7,721 bases of DNA, taken from Pseudomonadota bacterium. Lineage in GTDB: Bacteria > Pseudomonadota > Gammaproteobacteria > Xanthomonadales > Xanthomonadaceae. The stretch lies in the NCBI GenBank assembly GCA_023444765.1, contig JAEXLY010000335.1, forward strand, positions 1-7,721, in the 5' to 3' direction. The notes beneath the pieces were generated by a model. It worked only from the letters and a program-made list of their open reading frames with translations. It did not search any database and had not been told where the DNA came from. Below, in pieces: positions 1 to 6,441 of the stretch. The position numbers and the translations under genes are program-made. Position 1 is the first letter of the stretch. Every line of letters begins with the position of its first letter.

Positions 1-279
1 CGCGGCCCGCGCGAACCACTGGGCGACCCCGGCGTGCGGCCCGCAGCTGAAGATCGCCCCGACCTGCGCCGGCAGCGCGCCGGTGGCGGCCAGCTCGCCC
101 CGCTGCCAGGACACGCCGGGCAGTTCCGGCTGCGCGTAGCGGGACAAGGCCAGCACCCGCCAGCCGGCCGCCGGCAGCCGCGCCAGCAGCGGCCGGCCGA
201 TCTGGCCGCTGCCGCCGAACACCAGGGCGAGCGGCGGTCCGTCGGAGGAGGGCTGCGGCATGGAGGACGGCGCGGACAT
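1..279 (-). CDS. NAD(P)-binding epimerase/reductase-like protein, N-terminal part (runs off left edge)
   Basis: The visible 93 residues form the start of a Rossmann fold. A short polar leader (residues 1-15) is followed by a hydrophobic strand, the dinucleotide loop GGSGQIG (residues 22-28, a GxxGxxG pattern typical of extended short-chain dehydrogenases and NAD-dependent epimerases/dehydratases), an amphipathic helix, and a second strand WRVLALSR (40-47). The Arg at the end of strand two hints at NADP(H) use; this is inference. The segment AQVGAIFSCGP (71-81) fits the strand after which the family binds cofactor. Substrate cannot be told, because the catalytic Tyr/Lys and substrate domain lie outside the window. 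The ATG at 279 is taken as the start; a second in-frame ATG at 261 is an equally plausible start six residues later, and neither has a convincing Shine-Dalgarno sequence. The gene is transcribed divergently from mrpA and is probably unrelated to it in function. Confidence 0.75.
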   Translation of the reverse strand, partial: MSAPSSMPQPSSDGPPLALVFGGSGQIGRPLLARLPAAGWRVLALSRYAQPELPGVSWQRGELAATGALPAQVGAIFSCGPHAGVAQWFARAA

Positions 280-376
280 GGGGCAAGGATACGGGGCACC
301 GTCGGTCGCGCGCCGCCTTCGCGGGCCTCAGCGTTCCGCGGACAAGGGCGGACCACACACGCCGGCTCTCCGGAAG

Positions 377-394
377 CGTCGGTTAAACTCGACG
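377..394. promoter_or_regulatory. Dyad with AT-rich core in the divergent intergenic region (possible operator)
   Basis: CGTCG (377-381) and CGACG (390-394) are perfect inverted arms around the 8-base core GTTAAACT. This core is one of the few AT-rich spots in the 165-base gap (280-444) between the divergent dehydrogenase-like gene and mrpA. The hexamer TAAACT (384-389) matches the -10 consensus at four of six positions, but I see no credible -35 element 16-18 bases upstream. The placement 50-70 bases before mrpA would suit an operator or promoter core. With 5-bp arms in GC-rich DNA, chance is a real alternative. Confidence 0.25.
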
Positions 395-425
395 GCCGAC
401 CGCGGATTTCACGCCGCGGCCGACC
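394..425. repeat. GGCCGACC direct repeat pair flanking two CCGCGG palindromes, upstream of mrpA
   Basis: GGCCGACC occurs at 394-401 and again at 418-425, 24 bases start to start. Between and overlapping them, CCGCGG occurs at 400-405 and 414-419; these two can also pair with each other to give a 6-bp stem with an 8-base loop (ATTTCACG). The block ends 19 bases before the mrpA start codon, so it would lie in the 5' leader or at the promoter. The exact repeats are visible; a regulatory role is only suggested by position, and the words are built from bases common in this GC-rich DNA. Confidence 0.3.
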
Positions 426-444
426 CGCCCATCCCGGACACCAG

Positions 445-3228
445 ATGCTGCTACTGCTTTTGGCACTGCCCTTCGCGGCGGCGCTGGCCATCGCCATGGC
501 CCGCGGCGCCTCCCGCCGCACCGTCGCCTGGCTGGCCGCCTCGGCGCCGCTGTTCGGGCTTGCCCTGCTGGGCTGGCTGACGCCGGCGGTGATGGACGGC
601 ATCCCGCTGCGCAACGTGGTGGACTGGCTGCCGCAAGGCGGGCTGGCGCTGGGGCTGCACCTGGACGGTCTGGCCTGGATGTTCGCCGGCCTGGTGCTGG
701 GCATCGGCGCGCTGATCGTGCTGTACGCCCACTACTACCTGGACGAGGAGGACAGCGCGCGGCGCTTCTTCGGCTGCCTGATGCTGTTCATGGGCGCCAT
801 GCTGGGCGTGGTGCTGGCGCACAACCTGCTGGTGCTGGTGGTGTTCTGGGAACTGACCAGCATCAGCTCCTTCCTGCTGATCGGGTTCTGGACCCGACGC
901 CAGGACGCCCGCCAGGGCGCGCGCATGGCGCTGACCATCACCGGGATGGGCGGCCTGGCCTTGCTCGGCGGCGTGCTGCTGATCGGGCGCGTGGTCGGCA
1001 GCTACGAACTGGACGTGGTGCTGGCTTCGGGCGATGCGATCCGCGCCAGCGCGCTGTACCCGGCCATCCTGGCCCTGGTGCTGGCGGGCGTGTTCACGAA
1101 GAGCGCGCAGTTCCCGGTGCACTTCTGGCTGCCTCAGGCGATGGCGGCGCCGACGCCGGTGTCGGCCTACCTGCATTCGGCGACGATGGTGAAGGCCGGC
1201 GTGTTCCTGCTGGCCCGCCTGCACCCGGCGCTGGCGGGCACCGAGCTGTTCTTCTACGTGGTGTCCACGATCGGCGCGATCACCCTGCTGGTCGGCGCCT
1301 GGTACGCGATCTTCCAGCACGACCTCAAGGGCCTGCTGGCGTATTCGACCATCTCGCACCTGGGCCTGATCACCCTGCTGTTCGGCCTGTCCACACCCAT
1401 GGCGGTGGTCGCCGGCGTGTTCCACATCCTCAACCACGCCACCTTCAAGGCCTCGCTGTTCATGGCCGCAGGCATCATCGACCACGAATGCGGCACGCGC
1501 GACCTGCGCCGGCTGGGCAACCTGCGCCGCTACATGCCCTATACCGCGGCGCTGGCGATCGTGGCCTCGCTGGCCATGGCCGGCATCCCGCTGCTTAACG
1601 GCTTCCTGTCCAAGGAGATGTTCTTCGCCGAAGCGCTGGACGCCGGCCAGCCCAACCTGTTCCGGATCGCGATCAGCATTGCCGCGCTCCTGTACGGGGT
1701 ATTCGGCGTGGCGTACAGCCTGCGCTTCGTGCACGACGCCTTCCTCGGGCGTGGCCCGCGCGCACTGCCGCAGGAGCCGCACGAGCCGCCGGTGTGGATG
1801 CAGGTCCCGGTGGGGGTACTGGTGGCGCTGTGCCTGGCGGTCGGCATCCTGCCCGGCCTCGTGATCGAGCCGGTGCTCAAGACCGCCGCAGCCGGCACGC
1901 TCGGCGCGGCCGCGCCGGAATTCTCGCTGGCGGTGTGGCACGGCTGGAACCTGCCGCTGGCGATGAGCATCGCCGGCGTGCTGGGCGGCGTGCTGTTCTA
2001 TTTCGCGCTGCGGCGGCTGTTCGCGCTGCACGACGCGATGCTCCGCACCTGGGGCCGGCACCTGTACCACGTCAACGTCGAGAAGCTGTTCAACGCCGCC
2101 TGGGCATTCACCGCGCGCGTGGCCGCCGGCGGCATCAGGCGCAGCCTGTTCTGGATGATCGTGGTGGTGCTGGTGGTGGCTGCCGCGCCCTTCCTTGGCA
2201 ACGAGGCGGCGCTGCTGGCCGACCTCCCTGCGCCGCAGCCGATGCCGTGGCTGGGCTGGATCCTCTGGGCGGTGCTGGTCGCGTCCACCCTGGCCACCGT
2301 GGCCTGGCACGGCAAGCGGCTGACCGCGCTGATCGTGATCGGCGCAGTGGGCCTGCTGGTGAGCGTGACCTTCGCGATGCTCTCGGCGCCCGACCTGGCC
2401 CTGACCCAGCTGCTGGTGGAGATGGTGACCATCGCGTTGATGATGATGGCGCTCAACTACCTGCCCAAGCAGTCCAAGCAGGCGCGCACGCCGTTCCGCC
2501 GCTGGCGCGACGCGCTGATCTCGATCGTCGCGGGCGTGGGCGTGGCCGGCCTGGCCTACGCGATGCTGGTGCGCGAGCCCAGCGACGCGGTCTCGGCCGA
2601 GATGCTCGCGCGCTCGCTGCCGGAGGCCTACGGCGCCAACGTGGTCAATGTGATCCTGGTGGACTTCCGCGGTTTCGATACCTTCGGCGAGATCACCGTG
2701 TTCGCGGTCGCCGCGCTGGTGGTGCACGCCATGTTGCGCTGGGCACGGATGCGGCCGGACGAGGTGATGCCCGGCCCGCCGGCGCAGTTGCCGATCCCGG
2801 CCGACCTGACCCAGTTGCTGTTCCCGCTGGCACTGACGGTCTCGATCTACCTGTTCCTGCGCGGCCACAATGCGCCCGGCGGCGGATTCATCGCCGGCCT
2901 GGCGATCGCGGTGCCGGTGCTGATCAAGTACGTGCTGCAGGGCGCGCGCGCGGTCGAGGCCACGTTCGGCTTCGACTACGTGCGCGGTATCTCGATCGGC
3001 CTGCTGCTTGCCGCGGCCGGCGGCCTGGGATCGCTGCTGTTCGGCCTGCCGTTCCTGACCAGCGGCCACGTCGACCTGCACCTGCCGGTGATCGGCAGCC
3101 TGCCGCTGGCCAGCGCCCTGGTCTTCGACACCGGCGTGTACGTGGTGGTGTTCGCCGGCGCGCTGCTGATCCTGTCGACGATGGGCACGGTGCGGCGCCG
3201 CGCGCTGGCCGCGGAGGAAGCCGCCTGA
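445..3228 (+). CDS. mrpA: Mrp cation/proton antiporter, fused subunits A and B (MrpAB / MnhAB)
   Basis: Largest subunit (927 residues) of the inner-membrane Mrp complex, which exchanges cytoplasmic Na+ for external H+. Residues about 60-400 form the NuoL-like proton-pumping module. It shows the TM5 glutamate E136 in FWELTSISS, lysine K219 in FTKSAQFPVHFWLP, the stretch AAPTPVSAYLHSATMVKAG (234-252) with H244 and K250, H331/K335 in NHATFKA, and K390 in NGFLSKE. Residues about 605-770 are the MrpA-specific C-terminal part, with SAPDLALTQLLVE (647-659) and VDFRGFDTFGE (739-749). After a proline-rich linker (about 771-786) comes a MrpB/MnhB domain (about 788-915) with the hallmark GHNAPGGGFIAGL (807-819). 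MrpA alone is usually near 770-800 residues, so this is the fused form. The ATG at 445 is preferred because it begins the first membrane helix; the frame is open further upstream but that stretch is Arg/Gly-rich and overlaps the divergent gene. The ribosome binding site is weak. Confidence 0.96.
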   Translation: MLLLLLALPFAAALAIAMARGASRRTVAWLAASAPLFGLALLGWLTPAVMDGIPLRNVVDWLPQGGLALGLHLDGLAWMFAGLVLGIGALIVLYAHYYLDEEDSARRFFGCLMLFMGAMLGVVLAHNLLVLVVFWELTSISSFLLIGFWTRRQDARQGARMALTITGMGGLALLGGVLLIGRVVGSYELDVVLASGDAIRASALYPAILALVLAGVFTKSAQFPVHFWLPQAMAAPTPVSAYLHSATMVKAGVFLLARLHPALAGTELFFYVVSTIGAITLLVGAWYAIFQHDLKGLLAYSTISHLGLITLLFGLSTPMAVVAGVFHILNHATFKASLFMAAGIIDHECGTRDLRRLGNLRRYMPYTAALAIVASLAMAGIPLLNGFLSKEMFFAEALDAGQPNLFRIAISIAALLYGVFGVAYSLRFVHDAFLGRGPRALPQEPHEPPVWMQVPVGVLVALCLAVGILPGLVIEPVLKTAAAGTLGAAAPEFSLAVWHGWNLPLAMSIAGVLGGVLFYFALRRLFALHDAMLRTWGRHLYHVNVEKLFNAAWAFTARVAAGGIRRSLFWMIVVVLVVAAAPFLGNEAALLADLPAPQPMPWLGWILWAVLVASTLATVAWHGKRLTALIVIGAVGLLVSVTFAMLSAPDLALTQLLVEMVTIALMMMALNYLPKQSKQARTPFRRWRDALISIVAGVGVAGLAYAMLVREPSDAVSAEMLARSLPEAYGANVVNVILVDFRGFDTFGEITVFAVAALVVHAMLRWARMRPDEVMPGPPAQLPIPADLTQLLFPLALTVSIYLFLRGHNAPGGGFIAGLAIAVPVLIKYVLQGARAVEATFGFDYVRGISIGLLLAAAGGLGSLLFGLPFLTSGHVDLHLPVIGSLPLASALVFDTGVYVVVFAGALLILSTMGTVRRRALAAEEAA

Positions 3229-3614
3229 TGGAATTCGCACTCGCCAGCGGCATCGGGGTGCTGGTCGCGGCCGGGGTGTACCTGCTGCTGCGCGCCCGCA
3301 CCTTCGACGTGATCCTCGGCCTGACCCTGCTCTCGTATGCCACCAACCTGCTGATCTTCGCCTCCGGGCGGATGGTGGTCGGCAAGCCGCCGGTGCTGCG
3401 CGCCCTGGTCGAGCCGATCCGCGACAACTACACCGACCCGCTGCCGCAGGCGCTGGTGCTGACCGCGATCGTGATCGCCTTCGCCATGACCGCCGTGGTG
3501 GTGGTGGTGGCGATGCGCAACCACGCCGATCTGCGCAGCGACCACGTCGACGGCCGCGAGCCCGAGCGCAGGCCCGAGGCCGGACCGGAGCACGAGCGGA
3601 GCCGCGACGCATGA
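3228..3614 (+). CDS. mrpC: Mrp antiporter subunit C (MrpC / MnhC)
   Basis: A 128-residue NuoK-like membrane subunit of the Mrp complex. Three helices are visible (about 5-22, 28-46 and 73-96). Family signatures include the helix FDVILGLTLLSYATNLLIF (26-44) and DPLPQALVLTAIVI (70-83), which is close to invariant in MrpC proteins. The start codon overlaps the mrpA stop (TGATG), and GGAGGA at 3213-3218, inside the end of mrpA, is a strong ribosome binding site nine bases before it, so translation is probably coupled to mrpA. After the last helix the protein carries a 32-residue hydrophilic tail (97-128) in which 19 residues are charged or His. Many MrpC proteins end near residue 110-115, so the tail is a little longer than usual. 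A run of five GTG valine codons (residues 90-94) lies at the end of the last helix. Confidence 0.95.
   Translation: MEFALASGIGVLVAAGVYLLLRARTFDVILGLTLLSYATNLLIFASGRMVVGKPPVLRALVEPIRDNYTDPLPQALVLTAIVIAFAMTAVVVVVAMRNHADLRSDHVDGREPERRPEAGPEHERSRDA
3495..3509 (+). repeat. (GTG)5 trinucleotide run inside mrpC
   Basis: Five consecutive GTG codons encode V90-V94 of MrpC. The repeat is in phase with the codons, so slippage would add or remove a valine rather than shift the frame. It is most simply explained by a valine-rich helix and strong GTG codon preference. Confidence 0.6.
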
Positions 3615-5146
3615 TGCAGCACCTGGTCCTGGCCCCGATCGTGCTGCCGCTGGTCACCGGCGCGATCCTGCTGCTGCTCGAGCGTCGCCACGACGTGCGC
3701 GTGCTGCGCACCGGGGCGTGGCTCGGCATGTCGCTGCTGCTGGCCGCGGCGGTGGCACTACTGCTGCGCGCCGACGGCGGCGGCATCGAGGCCTACCTGC
3801 TCGGCGACTGGCCCTCGCGGCTAGGTATCGTGCTGATGCTCGACCGGCTCAGCGCGCTGATGGTGCTGACCACCACCGTGCTCGCGATTCCGGCGCTGCT
3901 CTATGCCTGCGCCGGCTGGGACCGGCGCGCCCTGCACTTCCATGCGCTGTTCCAGATCCAGCTGGCCGGGCTCAACGGCGCCTTCCTGACCGGCGACATC
4001 TTCAACCTGTTCGTGTTCTTCGAGGTGATGCTGATCGCCTCGTACGGCCTGCTGCTGTCGGGCGCGCGCGGCGAGCGGATCGCGGCGGGCATGCACTACG
4101 TGGTGTTCAACATCGCCGCCTCGACCCTGTTCCTGATCGCACTGGGTCTGCTGTACGGCATGCTCGGCTCGCTCAACATGGCCGAACTCGCGGTGCGCGT
4201 TGCCGAGGTGGCGCCGGAGGATGTCGCCTTGGTGCGGGTCACGCTTGGGCTGTTGCTGGTGGTGTTCTGCGCCAAGGCCGCGCTGCTGCCGATGTACCTG
4301 TGGCTGCCGGAAGCCTATGCGCGCGCCCCGGCCGCGGTGGCGGCGCTGTTCGTGATCATGACCAAGGTGGGCCTGTACGCGCTGCTGCGCACCGGCTCGC
4401 TGTGGTTCGGCGCGATGGCGGGCCCGTTCGAGGACTTCGGCCGCGGCCCGCTGCTGGTGCTGGGCATGGCGACCATGCTGCTGGGCAGCCTGGGCGTGAT
4501 CGGCGCGCTGCGCCTGCGCATCGCCGCCGCCTACCTGGTGCTGATGTCCTCGGGCACCCTGTTCGTGGCGTTCGCACTGGGGGAGCGGGGCACGATCGCC
4601 GCGGGCCTGTACTACCTGCCGCACAGCTGCTTCGCGGCCGCGGCGATGTTCCTGATCGCGCACATCGTGCAGCGCCAGCGCGGCCGCGCCGGCGACCGCG
4701 TGCTGCCGACCGGGCTGGCCCTGCCGTTGAAGACAGGCCTGCTGTTCCTGGTCGCCGCGCTCGCGCTGATCGGCCTGCCGCCGCTGTCGGGCTTCATCGG
4801 CAAGTTCCTGCTGCTGGGCGCGGTGCCGGACGCGGACACCGGCTGGGTCTATTTCACCGTGCTGGGCAGCAGCCTGCTGGCCCTGGTGGGCCTGAGCCGG
4901 AGCGGCTCGCGCCTGTTCTGGCGCACCGCCGAGGACAAGCGCGACACCGATTCGGTCGACAGCCAGCCCAAGGTGGGCGCGATGGAAATCGGGGCCACGG
5001 CACTGCTGCTGGCCTATGGCGTGGCGATGAGCCTGGCGCCCGCGCCGATCCTGCGCTACACCACGGCCACGGCCGACCAGTTGCTCGCCCCCGCCGACTA
5101 CGTGCGCGAAGTGCGCGGCACCTCGCCTCAGCTGCGCGCGCCATGA
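3611..5146 (+). CDS. mrpD: Mrp antiporter subunit D (MrpD / MnhD)
   Basis: Second large proton-channel subunit (511 residues), homologous to NuoM/NuoN/NuoL and thought to carry cation/proton translocation with MrpA. About fourteen helices are visible. Key charged residues in the membrane are present: E138 in LFVFFEVML (133-141), K222 in FCAKAALLPMYLWLPEAY (219-236), K252 in IMTKVGLYALL (249-259), H338 in YYLPHS (334-339) and K398 in SGFIGKFLLLG (393-403). Length agrees with the family (about 490-510). The first ATG overlaps the mrpC stop as ATGA; it is preferred over the adjacent ATG at 3614 because GGAG at 3598-3601 is nine bases before it. The lysine that MrpA has four residues after its TM11 histidine (K335) is alanine here (A342). 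A hydrophilic loop (about 438-456) precedes the last helix, and the C-terminal tail is short. Confidence 0.96.
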   Translation: MMQHLVLAPIVLPLVTGAILLLLERRHDVRVLRTGAWLGMSLLLAAAVALLLRADGGGIEAYLLGDWPSRLGIVLMLDRLSALMVLTTTVLAIPALLYACAGWDRRALHFHALFQIQLAGLNGAFLTGDIFNLFVFFEVMLIASYGLLLSGARGERIAAGMHYVVFNIAASTLFLIALGLLYGMLGSLNMAELAVRVAEVAPEDVALVRVTLGLLLVVFCAKAALLPMYLWLPEAYARAPAAVAALFVIMTKVGLYALLRTGSLWFGAMAGPFEDFGRGPLLVLGMATMLLGSLGVIGALRLRIAAAYLVLMSSGTLFVAFALGERGTIAAGLYYLPHSCFAAAAMFLIAHIVQRQRGRAGDRVLPTGLALPLKTGLLFLVAALALIGLPPLSGFIGKFLLLGAVPDADTGWVYFTVLGSSLLALVGLSRSGSRLFWRTAEDKRDTDSVDSQPKVGAMEIGATALLLAYGVAMSLAPAPILRYTTATADQLLAPADYVREVRGTSPQLRAP

Positions 5147-5156
5147 GGAGCCGGAC

Positions 5157-5645
5157 ATGATCGCCCGCATCTTCCCCTCGGTACCGCAGAGCATCACCGT
5201 CTTCATCTTCTGGCTGCTGATGGCCGAGGACGCCAGCCCCGGCACGCTGGTGCTGGCCGCGTTCCTGGCCTGGCTGATGCCGCAGATCGCGGCGCGGCTG
5301 GAACGCGAGTTCGCGCGCATCGGCGAGTGGCACATCCTGCTGCCGCTGGGCGCCAGGCTGCTGTGGGACGTGGTGGTGGCGAACGTCACCGTGGCGCGCC
5401 AGGTGCTGGGCCCGGAAGACCGGCTCAGGCCGGGCTTCATCTGGGTGCCGCTGGAGCTGACCAACATCCACGGGATCTCGGCCCTGACCAGCGTGATCAC
5501 GCTCACCCCCGGCACGCTCACCGCCGAACTGTCGGCCGACCGCCGGCACCTGCTGGTGCACTGCCTGCACGTCGAGGATCCGGAGGCGATGATCCAGGAA
5601 ATCAAGCAACGCTACGAGGCGCCACTGCGCAGGGTGTTCCCATGA
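5157..5645 (+). CDS. mrpE: Mrp antiporter subunit E (MrpE / MnhE)
   Basis: A 162-residue Mrp subunit with N-terminal membrane helices (about 12-45, and a further hydrophobic stretch at about 59-83) and a cytoplasmic C-terminal domain. The family signature is clear at residues 112-137: a hydrophobic strand, then LTPGTLT (116-122), SADRRHLLVHCL (126-137), followed by the acidic VEDPEAM. Length matches the usual 155-165. It starts 10 bases after the mrpD stop, the only non-overlapping junction in the operon, and has the best ribosome binding site there: AGGAG at 5146-5150, six bases before the ATG. In studied systems MrpE is needed for full antiport activity or complex stability although it is not itself a channel subunit; that is family knowledge, not visible here. 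Confidence 0.94.
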   Translation: MIARIFPSVPQSITVFIFWLLMAEDASPGTLVLAAFLAWLMPQIAARLEREFARIGEWHILLPLGARLLWDVVVANVTVARQVLGPEDRLRPGFIWVPLELTNIHGISALTSVITLTPGTLTAELSADRRHLLVHCLHVEDPEAMIQEIKQRYEAPLRRVFP

Positions 5646-5920
5646 TCGACCTGATGAACCTGGTGATCAGCGTCGCGATGGTGGCGGTGGGCTGCGCCAT
5701 GCTGCTGGCGCTGTGGCGCCTGGTGCGCGGACCGACCGCGCCCGACCGCATCCTCGCGCTGGACACCCTGTATGTGGCCACCATTGCCGAGGTGGTGCTT
5801 CTGGGGATGCTCGACGAGACCGAGGTCTATTTCGAGATCGCGCTGATCATCGCCATGCTCGGCTTCTTCGGCACGGTGGTGCTGAGCAAGTACGTCATCC
5901 GCAGGGATATCGTCGAATGA
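5642..5920 (+). CDS. mrpF: Mrp antiporter subunit F (MrpF / MnhF)
   Basis: A small membrane subunit of 92 residues with three predicted helices (about 5-26, 42-57 and 62-84). The loop after helix one contains RGPTAPDRILALD (29-41), the conserved MrpF motif with D35 and R36 of the PDR signature. The end is short and polar (KYVIRRDIVE). The ATG overlaps the mrpE stop as ATGA, and AGGG at 5631-5634 sits seven bases upstream. Length is typical (about 85-95). It belongs to the core membrane arm of the Mrp complex together with MrpC and MrpG; no catalytic role of its own is known to me. Confidence 0.94.
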   Translation: MIDLMNLVISVAMVAVGCAMLLALWRLVRGPTAPDRILALDTLYVATIAEVVLLGMLDETEVYFEIALIIAMLGFFGTVVLSKYVIRRDIVE

Positions 5921-6324
5921 GGCTCGCGATCGACATCGCCACCCTGTTCCTGCTGGTGGTGGGCTGCTTCTTCGTGTTCCTGGGCAGCTTCGCCCTGGTC
6001 AAGCTGTCGAGCTTCTTCCACCGCATCCACGGTCCGACCAAGGCCAGCACCCTGGGCGTGGGCTGCATCCTGGCCGCCTCGGTGCTGCACCGCGCGATCC
6101 ATGGCACCGGCCTGCACCCGCGCGAACTGCTGATCACCGTTTTCCTGTTCCTGACCGCGCCGGTGGCCGCGCACCTGATGTCGCGCGCGGCACTGTCGCT
6201 GATGGATCGCCGCCCGGAGGCGCCGTGCAGCGGCACCGAACCGGAAGGCCACATTCGCGACGATGCCGACGAGCGTGCCGAACAGCAGGCGCGCGAACGC
6301 GAGGAAGGCCGCGACGACGGCTGA
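5917..6324 (+). CDS. mrpG: Mrp antiporter subunit G (MrpG / MnhG)
   Basis: A 135-residue membrane subunit homologous to part of the NuoJ-like module. Three helices are visible (about 6-28, 45-60 and 70-88). The family motif FHRIHGPTKASTLGVG (34-49) and the third helix FLFLTAPVAAHLMSRAA (76-92) are clear. The ATG overlaps the mrpF stop as ATGA, with AGGGA at 5903-5907 as ribosome binding site. It is the last gene of the operon. After the last helix there is a 39-residue hydrophilic tail (97-135) with 14 Asp/Glu and 7 Arg residues, probably cytoplasmic and disordered. The conserved part of the family ends near residue 95-100, so the tail is an add-on whose function I cannot name. Confidence 0.94.
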   Translation: MRLAIDIATLFLLVVGCFFVFLGSFALVKLSSFFHRIHGPTKASTLGVGCILAASVLHRAIHGTGLHPRELLITVFLFLTAPVAAHLMSRAALSLMDRRPEAPCSGTEPEGHIRDDADERAEQQAREREEGRDDG

Positions 6325-6415
6325 CACCTGCCTTTGCCGCCACGTAGCGCGCCACGCGCCGATCCGCGGCCGTCTTCGTTGAACCGTTGCGCAAGCGCGG
6401 GGATGCGCCTTCGTC

Positions 6416-6441
6416 GAGCGGCGAACAGCGGCACGCCGCTC
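6416..6441. terminator. GC-rich inverted repeat between convergent genes (weak candidate terminator)
   Basis: GAGCGGCG (6416-6423) and CGCCGCTC (6434-6441) form a perfect 8-bp stem around a 10-base loop. A competing hairpin, AGCGG (6427-6431) with CCGCT (6436-6440) and a CACG loop, uses part of the same bases. The repeat lies 92 bases after mrpG on the plus strand and overlaps the stop codon of the convergent antiporter gene on the minus strand. Neither side has a T-run, so it is not a classical intrinsic terminator. The rest of 6325-6415 holds only short GC-rich palindromes (for example GCGCG/CGCGC at 6347-6359 and TTGCGCAA at 6387-6394). Confidence 0.3.

Noticed and set aside
34..444. Open frame continuing 137 codons upstream of the chosen mrpA start.
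   Set aside because: The translation is Arg/Gly/Pro-rich, has no membrane character and overlaps the divergent Rossmann-fold gene; the Mrp family starts at the first helix, which fits 445.
280..444. A full sigma-70 promoter for mrpA.
   Set aside because: TAAACT at 384-389 is the only -10-like word, and no -35-like hexamer lies 16-18 bases upstream; only a low-confidence regulatory dyad is reported.
1794..3227. Plus-strand frame running through the 3' half of mrpA in the mrpC frame.
   Set aside because: Only its last part (from 3228) is MrpC; the earlier part is Arg/Gly/Ala-rich with no recognisable domain and overlaps conserved MrpA sequence.
451..3786. Very long minus-strand open frame (about 1,100 codons) opposite mrpA and mrpC.
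   Set aside because: Its composition is dominated by Gln, His, Arg and Gly, typical of the antisense frame of GC-rich genes, and the plus strand encodes clear Mrp domains throughout.
445..5146. Respiratory complex I (nuoL/nuoM/nuoK) genes.
   Set aside because: The NuoL-, NuoK- and NuoM-like proteins are accompanied by MrpB, E, F and G signatures, which complex I operons do not have.
3821..5605. Long minus-strand open frame (about 590 codons) opposite mrpD and mrpE.
   Set aside because: Same Gln/His/Arg-rich shadow pattern; the plus strand carries the conserved MrpD and MrpE motifs.
6325..6439. Possible small gene in the gap after mrpG.
   Set aside because: No start codon with a ribosome binding site followed by a coding-like frame that is independent of the antiporter shadow frames; the gap appears to be non-coding.
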